DNA of 64,000 bases from Huintestinicola sp050874005 (GTDB lineage: Bacteria > Bacillota > Clostridia > Oscillospirales > Ruminococcaceae): the NCBI RefSeq assembly GCF_050874005.1, contig NZ_JBNMJV010000011.1, positions 6,891-70,890 of the forward strand, written 5' to 3'. The notes under the pieces were generated by a model, which saw only the letters and a program-made list of their open reading frames with translations, was not told where the DNA came from and ran no database searches. Shown in pieces: positions 32,975 through 42,134 of the stretch. Both the position numbers and the translations under genes were made by a program. Position 1 is the stretch's first letter, and each line of letters begins with the position of its first letter.

Positions 32975-34768
32975 ATGACAGAAAAGCGGACCCATAAAGC
33001 TTCGCTTGTAGAATGCGTGGGCGAGCAGGTATGCCGCACCGCAGGACTTACTGCAGAGTATGCTGTCCGTATCCTTAACAATGCTGTCTCCGCAGTAAAA
33101 CATTCCTCCGCCCCCTTCGGACGTGACGTATCGGCATTTCTCAGGGAAACCGCAAAGATCCCCGTTACATTTATAAAGGCAAAGAAGGAAAACGTTTCCG
33201 AGGTCTGCTCAAGATTTAAGAGAAGATCAAAGATATTCGGCATCCGCAAAGCGGCGGCAATGCAGTGGAAGGAACACCGCCTTGCAGTCCGCAGAAAGGG
33301 CAGCGCATTTGCTCCCCTGACGGAACTTATCTTCCCCGCAGCTTCCGTATGTTTCCTTGCATTCTGCGTCAACAGCGTAATGTCGAGAGACTATGGCGTT
33401 GCCGTTGAATACGACGGCGCTCAGGTGGGCGTTGTAAGCGGAGAGGAAGTTCTGGGCGAGGCTCAGTGCGTGGTAGCCGACAGAGTCAAGTATTACGATA
33501 CCGACGGCGATTATTATGTTACCGCCGCTCTTGCCATAACACCTCTCACATCAAACGACAGCGTTATCGACGAAGCAGCCCTTGCGGAAAATATGGAAGG
33601 CAGAATGTCGGAGAAATACGAAGAAAAGCCCGTTGTTTCCGAGGAAGATATACCGGAAGAGGAAGCTCCGGAGTTTGATAACGGCAAGAAGAAAGCGTAT
33701 GCGGTCAGAGTAGACGGAGAGCTTATCGGAGCCGTTGAAAGCTACGAGCAGATCGAAAACGTGCTTGAAAACATAAAAGAGCCTTACGATTCGGGCGAAT
33801 ATCAGGAAATATGCTTTGACAAGGACGTTGAATACGACCTTGAGGAATATGTGGACGAAGATCAGATAGTATCCGAGGGCAGCATACTCAAAACTCTTAC
33901 GGGAGTTGAGTCCGCTCCCGAGTATTACGAGGTACAGCCCGGAGACAATCTCTGGAACATCGCAGAGAGCAAGGGTATGACTTTAGACGAGCTGAGCAGC
34001 TGCTATGCCACCTACAACGGACAGGTGGTAGAGGATCTGGAAAATCAGGTGCTCAGAGTGGGAACTCTTATTCAGATAGAGTCCGAGGTCCCTTATTTAC
34101 AGGTCGAGTGCAAAAAGGAAGTTACATTCCGCAAGGATATCCCTTATGAGTCTATCACCATCGAGGACGCTTCTCTTCCCTCAGGACAGGTGGTAATAGA
34201 CACCGAGGGTCAGAACGGCGAACAGCGTTCAAGAGCGCTGGTTACATACAGAGAGGGCACAGCGGTAAGAAAGCGCACTCTCGAGACCATTACAGTCACC
34301 GAGCCTGTCTCCGAGATAATCAGGATAGGCACAGGCACGGCAGGCGAAGGCGTTATAGACTACAGCGCACCCGAATTCATTACCGAGGGCGGCACAGGCG
34401 ATTACTTCTGGCCCGTAGACGGCGGCTACATCTCCGCTCATCAGGGCGACGGAAGAGGTCATAAGGGCATAGATATCGCCGCTCCTTACGGAACACCCAT
34501 TTATGCGGCTGCAAGCGGAACGGTAATAGACGCAGGCACAGGTTGGAACGGCGGTTACGGAAACTGCGTCATCGTTGAGAATGACGACGGCAATGTAACA
34601 GTCTACGCACATCAGGCAGAGCTTGCAGTAGAGTACGGTGATGTGATCGAAAAGGGTCAGCTTATCGGATATGTGGGAAGTACGGGAGATTCTACCGGAA
34701 ATCATCTCCATTTCGAGGTACGCAAGGACGGAAAGTATTACGATCCCGAGCTTTATGTATCTCAGTAA
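32975..34768 (+). CDS. Membrane-anchored LysM-G5-M23 peptidoglycan peptidase
   Basis: The start at 32975 lies behind AAAGGAG and downstream of the transcription start. The 597-residue protein has a basic cytoplasmic region of about 115 residues, one membrane segment (ELIFPAASVCFLAFCVNSVM), an acidic spacer, LysM (YEVQPGDNLWNIAESKGMTL, about 318-370), a G5 domain (about 375-455) and an M23 domain with zinc motifs GHKGIDIAAPYG and HLHFEVR (about 477-595). M23 enzymes cut peptide cross-links; the intact HxxxD and HxH motifs suggest activity. Transcribed alone, with a strong terminator. Confidence 0.92.
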   Translation: MTEKRTHKASLVECVGEQVCRTAGLTAEYAVRILNNAVSAVKHSSAPFGRDVSAFLRETAKIPVTFIKAKKENVSEVCSRFKRRSKIFGIRKAAAMQWKEHRLAVRRKGSAFAPLTELIFPAASVCFLAFCVNSVMSRDYGVAVEYDGAQVGVVSGEEVLGEAQCVVADRVKYYDTDGDYYVTAALAITPLTSNDSVIDEAALAENMEGRMSEKYEEKPVVSEEDIPEEEAPEFDNGKKKAYAVRVDGELIGAVESYEQIENVLENIKEPYDSGEYQEICFDKDVEYDLEEYVDEDQIVSEGSILKTLTGVESAPEYYEVQPGDNLWNIAESKGMTLDELSSCYATYNGQVVEDLENQVLRVGTLIQIESEVPYLQVECKKEVTFRKDIPYESITIEDASLPSGQVVIDTEGQNGEQRSRALVTYREGTAVRKRTLETITVTEPVSEIIRIGTGTAGEGVIDYSAPEFITEGGTGDYFWPVDGGYISAHQGDGRGHKGIDIAAPYGTPIYAAASGTVIDAGTGWNGGYGNCVIVENDDGNVTVYAHQAELAVEYGDVIEKGQLIGYVGSTGDSTGNHLHFEVRKDGKYYDPELYVSQ

Positions 34769-34793
34769 AATCGGATTACAGCTTATAATTTGC

Positions 34794-34829
34794 GGCAGAC
34801 GATAGATAATTTCCATCGTCTGCCCTTTT
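34794..34829 (+). terminator. Rho-independent terminator
   Basis: 10-bp stem GGCAGACGAT/ATCGTCTGCC (34794-34803, 34815-34824) followed by CTTTTG. Confidence 0.85.
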
Positions 34830-34873
34830 GCTGTATAATGCTGTATAAAAAATAAGACAGAGGGGTTTTTCAT

Positions 34874-36376
34874 TTGGCAGGCAAACGCATTTCGGAAAAA
34901 ACATCAAAGCACATCGCCGCACCTCGGGACACATTCGCCGAGGAACTGAGCAGATACATTGAAAAAAGCGGAATGACCATACAGAAGCTGTCCGCTGTAA
35001 CAGGCCTGGGCAGGACAGCCATTCAGCATACCATCGCAGGCAAGCTTGTGCCTGCCAAAAACTTTATCGACAGGCTCTGCGCCGCACTTCCTATGACCCC
35101 CGAGCAGCGTGACGAGCTTACCCGCCGATATGCAAGGGAAAAAGCCGGAGAAGCGGCATACTACAACCGCAGCCGCATAAAGCAGATCATCGAGACCCTG
35201 CCTCAGTACCGCATATCCGACAGGATAACGGACATATCGGTGGGAGTAGACAGCCTCAAAAACTGCACGATCAAAAGTGTTTCGGGGCTGGTAAATGTCA
35301 ATAGCCTGCTTAGAACGGTGCTGCTGGCGGAGTCCTCGCTGCCGTCTCCGAAGCTTATTACCGCCATACCCTTTGACTACACGGTGTTTTTTGAAATGCT
35401 GCTGCAAATATTTTCCGCCTCCCGTTCGGGACTGTGCCTTGAGCATTATTTCAGAATGTACACCTGCGCCGAGGGGGAGAAGAACATCAATCTGGATATT
35501 CTTCAGGGAGCGCTTAAAATAGCAATGTGCGCCGCTATAGACTATTCCCCCTATTATCATTATGCAAACCGTGAAGCGGTGGACTGCCTGCTTACGGCAT
35601 ATCCCTATTTTATGATATCAAGCGACTTTTCGGTTCTCGTGTCCTCAGACTTTTCCGCCGCCGTGCTTATCGGGGATAAGGAGCTTAGAGAAGAGCTTAT
35701 CAGGCATTCCGAAAGGATAAGAAGCCGTTCCTCCCTTATGATAACAAGAGTGGGACAGGCGGAAATGTTCGGAGTTTTTGCAAACTGCTCCCCCTATTTT
35801 TACAGCAGCATAGAATATCAGCCCTGCCTTACCGCATACGTAAACGAGGATATCCTGCAAAGGCGGCTGGGTGATGTTCCTCACAGAGAGGATATACTGC
35901 GGACTGTGAGGGAAAAGTTTTTCGACACCCCAAATATGGACACAAGCCGATATAAAAATTATTTTACCAAAGAGGGACTTATTTCCTTCGCCAAAACGGG
36001 TAAAATGACTAATATGCCGGGGTTCCTGCTGGAACCTATGAGCCGTGAGGAAAGGATATATTTCCTCGAGTCGATGAAAGCAGACTCGGGAAGCTATATA
36101 ATGCTGTCCGAGGACTTTGCGGTACCCTCCTTTATGCAGGTCATATGCCTTACAAACCGAACGGTCATTATTTCCTGCCTTACCGAGGAGATTAAATTCT
36201 GCTGCCTGCTCACCGAGCCGGGGCTCTGCGGAGCTTTCGAGGACCTTATAGACAGTCTGGGCGACTCGGGACTTACCGAAAACGTGGGCATATTTACAGC
36301 GGTGATAGACAGCTGCATTGAAATGATAAAAAAATCAGATGAAGAAGACTATGTGAAAACAGAACTTGAAGCATAA
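34874..36376 (+). CDS. HTH (XRE-type) protein with large unknown C-terminal domain
   Basis: A TTG start at 34874 is supported by AGAGGGG nine bases upstream; the next in-frame ATG would delete part of the HTH. The 500-residue protein has a Cro/CI-like helix-turn-helix at about 17-75 (RYIEKSGMTIQKLSAVTGLG, RTAIQHTIAGK). The remaining 400 residues are a mixed alpha/beta region with no motif I recognise; no membrane segment is present. It could be a single-domain regulator with a sensory module. hflX follows after 14 bases, so it is probably cotranscribed. Confidence 0.75.
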   Translation: MAGKRISEKTSKHIAAPRDTFAEELSRYIEKSGMTIQKLSAVTGLGRTAIQHTIAGKLVPAKNFIDRLCAALPMTPEQRDELTRRYAREKAGEAAYYNRSRIKQIIETLPQYRISDRITDISVGVDSLKNCTIKSVSGLVNVNSLLRTVLLAESSLPSPKLITAIPFDYTVFFEMLLQIFSASRSGLCLEHYFRMYTCAEGEKNINLDILQGALKIAMCAAIDYSPYYHYANREAVDCLLTAYPYFMISSDFSVLVSSDFSAAVLIGDKELREELIRHSERIRSRSSLMITRVGQAEMFGVFANCSPYFYSSIEYQPCLTAYVNEDILQRRLGDVPHREDILRTVREKFFDTPNMDTSRYKNYFTKEGLISFAKTGKMTNMPGFLLEPMSREERIYFLESMKADSGSYIMLSEDFAVPSFMQVICLTNRTVIISCLTEEIKFCCLLTEPGLCGAFEDLIDSLGDSGLTENVGIFTAVIDSCIEMIKKSDEEDYVKTELEA

Positions 36377-36390
36377 AAAGGAGGTAGCAT

Positions 36391-37656
36391 ATGCCCGAGC
36401 TTTATGAAACAGAGGCGGAGGAAATGCCCGTAAAAGCCGTTATAATAACCGTTGATACGGGAGAGTTCGACGCCGAGCTATCCTTAAAGGAGCTTGAGGA
36501 GCTTGCCCATACCGCAGGAGCGGAGGTTGTGGGTCAGGTCATACAGAAGCGCCCCACACCCGATACAGCCACATATATCGGTTCGGGACGTCTTGCAGAG
36601 CTTACCGGGGAGATCGAAGCCTTAGGTGCGGAGCTTCTTATCTTTGACTGCGAGCTTACCGCCAATCAGACAAGGAATATCGAAAATATAACCGATATCC
36701 GCACCATAGACCGCACCACTCTTATCCTTGATATATTCGCACAAAGAGCACTTTCTGCCGAGGGACGCATACAGGTGGAGCTTGCTCAGCAGAAATACCG
36801 CCTTGCTCACCTTGCAGGAAAGGGCATATCAATGTCGAGGCTTGGCGGCGGAATAGGCACAAGAGGCCCCGGAGAGTCAAAGCTTGAGACCGACAGGCGG
36901 CATATAAGGCGGAGGATAGAGCTTCTGGAGGATGATTTAGAGGAAATTCGCCGCCGCCGTGACCTTATCAGAAAGCGCCGCAAAAAGGACAGCGTTCTCA
37001 CCGCCGCTGTGGTGGGGTATACCAATGTGGGCAAATCCACCCTCTTAAATGCCCTCACCGATGCGGGAGTGCTTGCGGAAAACAAGCTTTTTGCCACCCT
37101 TGACATAACCTCACGCTCGATTGAGCTGCCCGACGGACGGAGCGTTCTCCTCACCGATACGGTGGGACTGATAAGACGTCTGCCACATCACCTTGTGGAG
37201 GCATTCAAAAGCACTCTCGAGGAAGCGGCAAACGCAGATATTATCCTTAACGTCATAGACATAAGCTCCGACGACGCCTACGGACAGGCAAAGGTCACAA
37301 ACGAGCTGCTTTCCGAGCTGGGCTGTGACGGCATACCCAAGATAGATGTTCTGAATAAATGCGACAAGCTGCCCGGATATGAAAATATCCCCGAGGACAG
37401 CACTACCGTTAAAATATCCGCAAAGCAGGGCTTCGGCTTTGACAGGCTTCTTGAGTGCATAGCCGCAAATCTCCCCGAGCAGGCGGTAAGGGGCAGCTTT
37501 GTCATTCCCTATGACAAGGGCAGTCTGCTTAACACTATCAGGGCGGACGGAAAGATATTTTCCGAGGAATACACCGAAAGCGGCACGCTTATTGATGCGC
37601 TTGTGGACAAAAAAGTGCTGTATATGGTGGAAGAATACCGCTATGAACAGGAATGA
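36391..37656 (+). CDS. hflX: Ribosome-associated GTPase HflX
   Basis: The 421-residue protein has the HflX N-terminal domain (PTPDTATYIGSGRLAEL; FDCELTANQTRNIE), the linker signature RGPGESKLETDRRHIRRRI, G1 VGYTNVGKSTLLNAL (about 209-223), G3 DTVGLIRRLPHHLVEAF and G4 NKCDKLPG. It splits stalled or stressed ribosomes. GGAGGT precedes the ATG. It lies in an apparent operon with the HTH gene before and a small membrane-protein gene after. Confidence 0.96.
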   Translation: MPELYETEAEEMPVKAVIITVDTGEFDAELSLKELEELAHTAGAEVVGQVIQKRPTPDTATYIGSGRLAELTGEIEALGAELLIFDCELTANQTRNIENITDIRTIDRTTLILDIFAQRALSAEGRIQVELAQQKYRLAHLAGKGISMSRLGGGIGTRGPGESKLETDRRHIRRRIELLEDDLEEIRRRRDLIRKRRKKDSVLTAAVVGYTNVGKSTLLNALTDAGVLAENKLFATLDITSRSIELPDGRSVLLTDTVGLIRRLPHHLVEAFKSTLEEAANADIILNVIDISSDDAYGQAKVTNELLSELGCDGIPKIDVLNKCDKLPGYENIPEDSTTVKISAKQGFGFDRLLECIAANLPEQAVRGSFVIPYDKGSLLNTIRADGKIFSEEYTESGTLIDALVDKKVLYMVEEYRYEQE

Positions 37657-37665
37657 TGAAAAATT

Positions 37666-38088
37666 ATGCCCTATTTTCTCATAATTTTCGGTGCCGCTCT
37701 GGTAATAATATCTGTACTGGCGCATAAAAAAGCCATTGTGAAAGAAAATGAGCTTCAACGCTTCATATCTCTTGCAAAGGAATATGAAGCGGTGGTGCTT
37801 GATACCCCGAAGGAAAAAAAGAAAAGGTCGGCGGTGATACAGATACGTATCGAGGAGCAGAAGCGCACCCTTGTTCATCGCTGTACAGAGCCGTTTGTGG
37901 GCAATTACAAGCGTGGAGACAGGATAAGCGTGTACCTTATCGAGCAGATGCCTGCCGACCGCTCCCTGATAAAAGGGGACAACCGCTTTGAAAAATTCAT
38001 AAGCACCGAAAAAAAGCTGAGGCTCCCCGTAATGATATCCGGGGCGGCTGCGGCTGTTGTCGGGATAATACTTCTTTTTCTAAGATGA
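37666..38088 (+). CDS. Small two-pass membrane protein, unknown
   Basis: The 140-residue protein has a membrane segment at each end (YFLIIFGAALVIISVLAH and ISGAAAAVVGIILLFLR) with a beta-rich soluble middle of about 85 residues, a topology like DUF3592 proteins. It follows hflX after nine bases. No catalytic motif is seen. Confidence 0.65.
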   Translation: MPYFLIIFGAALVIISVLAHKKAIVKENELQRFISLAKEYEAVVLDTPKEKKKRSAVIQIRIEEQKRTLVHRCTEPFVGNYKRGDRISVYLIEQMPADRSLIKGDNRFEKFISTEKKLRLPVMISGAAAAVVGIILLFLR

Positions 38089-38167
38089 AAAACTTGTGAA
38101 ATAAGTAGAATTTTCCCGAAAGATGTGTTATACTTAAATAAATGATTTTTATATCGGAGATGATAAA

Positions 38168-39442
38168 GTGACCCATCGCAAAAGAACGGAAATAGGCAAA
38201 GGGATAGGTCTGACCGTCCTTACAGACCCCAAATTCAAGACCAACGGCATTGTCATAAATCTTGTGTGCAGACATACAAAGGAGACTGCCGCCGCAAATG
38301 CCGCAGTTGCCTTTATGATTGAGGACACCTGCAAAAAGTACCCCACCGTCACCGAATTTAACAGGCGGCTGGGAATGTTATACGGAGCAAGCGTGAATAC
38401 GGGTATCAGCCGCCGCTCGGACAGCGTGCAGATAACCGCCGCCGCTTCCTGCATTGCGGATAAATATGCCCTGAACGGCGAGGATATCACCCGTCAGACT
38501 GCAGAGCTTCTTACAGAGTGCCTTTTTGAACCCGTTACCGAGCTTGTAAACGGTGAGGAATGTTTCCCCGAAAAGCAGTTTCAGCTTAAAAAGCAGGAGC
38601 TTATTGACGATATAGACGCAGATATCAATGATAAAAGAGGCTATGCATTAAAAAATGCAGGCAGGATAATCTATGAAGGCGAGCCTGCGGGAATACCCCT
38701 CAAGGGTGAGCGCTCCGAGGCAATGGCTCTTACAGCTTCGGAGGTATATAAGGCATATAAGAATATTCTCAGAACTGCAAGGATAGAGATCGTCTGCGTG
38801 GGCTGCGAGATATCCCCCGAATGTGAAAAGCTTATAACCGACCGCTTTTCCGCTATGGACAGGGGAGAGATATACGAGCCTGTAAACAGCACCTCACCTG
38901 CAAAGTCCTCTCCCGTAAGCAAGACCGACAGACTTGAAGTGGCACAGAGCAAAATGGTTATGGCGTATAAGACTCCCGAGACAGATTACGCCGTATCAAA
39001 GCTCTTTAATGCGCTGCTTGGCGGCACACCTTTTTCAATGCTTTTTAAGAGCGTAAGAGAAAAGCTGAGCCTCTGCTATTACTGCTCCGCAAGCGTGAGC
39101 CGCAGAAAGGGCGTAATATATATCGACAGCGGCATTGAAAAGGAAAATATCGAGCCTGCCAAAAACGAGATAATGAAGCAGGTGGAAATGGCGGCAAAGG
39201 GTGAATTTACCGATGAACTGCTCCAAAAGACCAAGCTTCTCCTTACCTGCGCCCTGAAATCTGTTTTCGACTCACCGAAAGCCGCCGCAGACTGGGTATC
39301 CGACGGATATCTTGACGGAGATATCTTCTCTCCCGAGGAAGCGGCTGAACGGATAAACGCCGTTACAAGAGAGCAGATATGCGAATACGGCAGATCTCTC
39401 AAGCTTGATACGGTCTATGTTTTAACGGGAAAGGAGGACTGA
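38168..39442 (+). CDS. M16 family peptidase-like protein, catalytically inactive partner (YmfF-like)
   Basis: A GTG start is used. The 424-residue protein has the M16 two-domain fold (YPTVTEFNRRLGMLYGASVN; SMLFKSVREKLSLCYYCSAS, which carries the R/Y substrate-binding block) but no HxxEH zinc motif. It should therefore be the non-catalytic half of a pair with the next gene, as in YmfF/YmfH and mitochondrial processing peptidase-type dimers. The next gene starts three bases after its stop. Confidence 0.85.
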   Translation: MTHRKRTEIGKGIGLTVLTDPKFKTNGIVINLVCRHTKETAAANAAVAFMIEDTCKKYPTVTEFNRRLGMLYGASVNTGISRRSDSVQITAAASCIADKYALNGEDITRQTAELLTECLFEPVTELVNGEECFPEKQFQLKKQELIDDIDADINDKRGYALKNAGRIIYEGEPAGIPLKGERSEAMALTASEVYKAYKNILRTARIEIVCVGCEISPECEKLITDRFSAMDRGEIYEPVNSTSPAKSSPVSKTDRLEVAQSKMVMAYKTPETDYAVSKLFNALLGGTPFSMLFKSVREKLSLCYYCSASVSRRKGVIYIDSGIEKENIEPAKNEIMKQVEMAAKGEFTDELLQKTKLLLTCALKSVFDSPKAAADWVSDGYLDGDIFSPEEAAERINAVTREQICEYGRSLKLDTVYVLTGKED

Positions 39443-39445
39443 GTG

Positions 39446-40729
39446 ATGAAAAAGGAAATAATTTCCAATGCCCGCACAGGTGAAAAATACACAAGAGTGC
39501 TTCACGACAGCGGACTTGAGATACTTATCTGGAAAACCGAAGGACACAGCGTAAAGCACGCTCTTTTCGGCACCCGCTACGGCTCGGTGAACACCACCTT
39601 CAAGACCTCCGACGACCCGGATTTCGTTACCGTACCAAACGGCATTGCCCATTATCTTGAGCATAAGCTTTTCGAGAACGAGGACTGCGATGTTTTCGAC
39701 CTCTACGCACAGACAGGAGCTTCGGGAAACGCTTACACCTCATTTGACAGGACCTGCTATCTGTTTTCCTGCACCGATAATTTCATTCCGTCTCTGAGAA
39801 TACTTCTGGATTTCGTACAGAAGCCCTATTTCACCGAGGAAACTGTCCGCAAGGAACAGGGAATAATCGGGCAGGAGATAAGAATGTACGACGACAGCCC
39901 CGACTGGAAGGTGTTTTTCAATCTACTTGAGGGCATATACCACAAAAACCCCGTAAGGATAGATATTGCAGGCACACAGGAGTCTATCGCAATGATAAAC
40001 GCCGACCTGCTTTACCGCTGCTATAATACGTTCTACAATCTCCACAATATGGTGCTTGCCATTGCGGGAGACGTAGACGAGGACGAGATACTTTCCGTCT
40101 GCGACGAGCTTTTAAAGCCCTGCGAGAATAAGGATCTTGTTTCCATCGTTCCCGATGAGCCCGATACCGTTAAGGACAGCTACAGGGAGCAGAGCTTCGA
40201 GGTAGCCGTTCCTATGTTCAATCTTGGCTTCAAATCAAAGCCCGTGAGCAATGATGATATCGTCAGGGAAACAGTTCTCTGCAATATGGCGGAGGAGCTT
40301 CTTATGGGCGAAACATCGGAGCTTTACAAGACCCTCTATGACGGCGGACTTATAAATTCCGCATTTTATTTTGAGACCTTCTCGGGAGACGGCTTCTTCG
40401 TTCCCATTTTCGGCGGCGAGTCACGTGACCCCGAAAAGGTTCGGGAAATGCTTAATGCCGAGATAAAGAGGCGTTTGACCGAGGGCTTTGACCCCGAAAG
40501 CTTTGAGATAGCAAGAAAGCATTATTACGGCTCTCTCATAAAGGGTCTCGGCAGTCCCGAGTCCATAGCCACGGGGCTTATAAACGCAGGACTCCGAGGC
40601 ACAGGAGACGCATTCTCGGTCATCGAAGCGGTGGCAAATGCCTCTCTCGAGGACGTAAACGCCTGCCTTAAAACACGTTTTGATACGGATAATAGCACTC
40701 TTTCCGTTATCCGTCCCATAGAAAAATAA
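39446..40729 (+). CDS. M16 family zinc peptidase (YmfH-like)
   Basis: The ATG at 39446 is favoured over the GTG at 39443 by spacing to GGAGG. The 427-residue protein has the inverted zinc motif GIAHYLEHKLFE (HxxEH) at about 71-82 and the third ligand region EQGIIGQEIRMYDD about 75 residues later. It is the catalytic half of the M16 pair. Such pairs in Firmicutes degrade peptides and often sit near cell-envelope genes; lgt follows after 28 bases. The substrate is unknown. Confidence 0.92.
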   Translation: MKKEIISNARTGEKYTRVLHDSGLEILIWKTEGHSVKHALFGTRYGSVNTTFKTSDDPDFVTVPNGIAHYLEHKLFENEDCDVFDLYAQTGASGNAYTSFDRTCYLFSCTDNFIPSLRILLDFVQKPYFTEETVRKEQGIIGQEIRMYDDSPDWKVFFNLLEGIYHKNPVRIDIAGTQESIAMINADLLYRCYNTFYNLHNMVLAIAGDVDEDEILSVCDELLKPCENKDLVSIVPDEPDTVKDSYREQSFEVAVPMFNLGFKSKPVSNDDIVRETVLCNMAEELLMGETSELYKTLYDGGLINSAFYFETFSGDGFFVPIFGGESRDPEKVREMLNAEIKRRLTEGFDPESFEIARKHYYGSLIKGLGSPESIATGLINAGLRGTGDAFSVIEAVANASLEDVNACLKTRFDTDNSTLSVIRPIEK

Positions 40730-40757
40730 AAATTCCCGAAAGGACTGAACATCACAA

Positions 40758-41777
40758 ATGAACGAAGTCGGAAGACTTTACGGAGATAACATCGTTTTTC
40801 CGGGACTGGGAATTGATATCACCGTTGATAACGAGGCTTTTTCCCTTTTCGGACTGTCCATAAAGTGGTACGGCGTGCTTATCGCTCTGGGAATGCTGCT
40901 GGCAATGATATACTGCTTCAAGCGCACAAAGGAGTTCGGCATAGATGGCGACCGCCTTACGGACGCAGTATTCGCAGGACTTATCGGAGCGGTCATAGGC
41001 GCAAGGCTCTACTATGTGGCACTCCACGCAGAAAGCTTCCACGATATCAAGGAGGTTTTCGCCATACGGGACGGCGGACTTGCCATATACGGCGGAATAA
41101 TCGGAGCGCTGTTATTTGGCTGTATCACCGCAAAGCTGCGAAAGCTGCGAATACTCCCCACCCTCGACCTTGCCGCAATGGGCTTTCTTATCGGACAGTC
41201 TCTCGGCAGATGGGGCAATTTCTTCAATCAGGAAGCATTCGGCTGCAATACCACCCTTCCCTGGGGAATGTCGGGCGGCAAAATTCAGCAGTATCTTGTA
41301 AATCATCAGGCATCTCTTGCGGCGCAGGGAATGGATATAAACCCTTATGTACCTGTTCACCCCTGCTTCCTCTATGAGTCAATTTGGTGCGCTGTGGGAT
41401 TTATCCTGCTCCATTTTTATCATAAGCACCGCAAATTTGACGGAGAGGTTTTCTGTATGTACGTGTTCTGGTACGGCTTGGGCAGGTTCTTTATCGAGAG
41501 CCTCAGAACGGACAGCCTTTATATCGGCAGCGTCAGAGCGTCGCAGATGCTGGCACTCATAAGCGCCATTGCCGCACTTGCCCTTATTATCATAATGAGG
41601 GTGAGAGTGAAGAAAAAGGGCGTTTCACTTTATCGTGACAGCCAGGAGTCAAAGGCTATACTAGAAGCTGCGGCAAATGCGGAAAAGGAAGAAGCCGAGA
41701 GGAAAGCAGCAAAGAAGCATAAGGAACTCACAGCAGAGCAGAAAATTGTTGAGGACGAGAACGAGGAAGATAACTAA
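40758..41777 (+). CDS. lgt: Prolipoprotein diacylglyceryl transferase
   Basis: Lgt moves diacylglycerol onto the lipobox Cys of prolipoproteins, such as the four or more lipoproteins in this window. About seven membrane segments are present; the signature GQSLGRWGNFFNQEAFG lies at about 149-165 and GGLAIYGGIIGALLFG near 104. The C-terminus carries a charged Ala/Glu/Lys cytoplasmic tail of about 50 residues (AAANAEKEEAERKAAKKHKE) that is not part of the core enzyme. It is likely cotranscribed with the M16 genes, and is followed by an array of hairpins. Confidence 0.96.
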   Translation: MNEVGRLYGDNIVFPGLGIDITVDNEAFSLFGLSIKWYGVLIALGMLLAMIYCFKRTKEFGIDGDRLTDAVFAGLIGAVIGARLYYVALHAESFHDIKEVFAIRDGGLAIYGGIIGALLFGCITAKLRKLRILPTLDLAAMGFLIGQSLGRWGNFFNQEAFGCNTTLPWGMSGGKIQQYLVNHQASLAAQGMDINPYVPVHPCFLYESIWCAVGFILLHFYHKHRKFDGEVFCMYVFWYGLGRFFIESLRTDSLYIGSVRASQMLALISAIAALALIIIMRVRVKKKGVSLYRDSQESKAILEAAANAEKEEAERKAAKKHKELTAEQKIVEDENEEDN

Positions 41778-41813
41778 CAAACTCACCTGACCCCCAAAGG
41801 TAAAAGTTTCGCT

Positions 41814-42051
41814 CAAGCCTTTTCTAAAGGCTTGCAGGTTTCCAAAGGGCAGAGCCCTTTGGTCGCCCTCCGCAGAGGGCGAAATCCCCTTTACGAAGGA
41901 GCTCCGCAAAGGGGTGAATTGAAAACAGTCCAGTGGACTGTTTTCAAGAGGGGAACGCCCTGCGATAGAGGGCGGGCTTGGAACAAGACCAATTCCCCTC
42001 CGGGATTGTTAAGGGCTTTGCCCTTAACACAATGCGCCCCCAAGGCGCATT
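41814..42051. repeat. Array of eight consecutive hairpins between lgt and folD
   Basis: Perfect or near-perfect stems follow one another: 41814-41834, 41842-41862 (CCAAAGGGC/GCCCTTTGG), 41864-41881 (CGCCCTC/GAGGGCG), 41886-41914, 41919-41947 (14-bp stem, one-base loop), 41956-41974, 42008-42028 (GTTAAGGGC/GCCCTTAAC) and 42031-42051 (AATGCGCC/GGCGCATT). No frame with a ribosome site is present. It fills most of the 357-bp gap. Function unknown. Confidence 0.85.
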
Positions 42052-42134
42052 GCTTATAGCGTTCTGTTTTCTAACCTAAAAGCCAGTTTTATTGCGAACA
42101 GAAAAAACAAAATAATATAATGGAGGAAAAAACA

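Noticed and set aside
38168..39442. Treating the first M16 protein as an active protease
   Set aside because: The HxxEH zinc motif is absent, and only its neighbour carries it.
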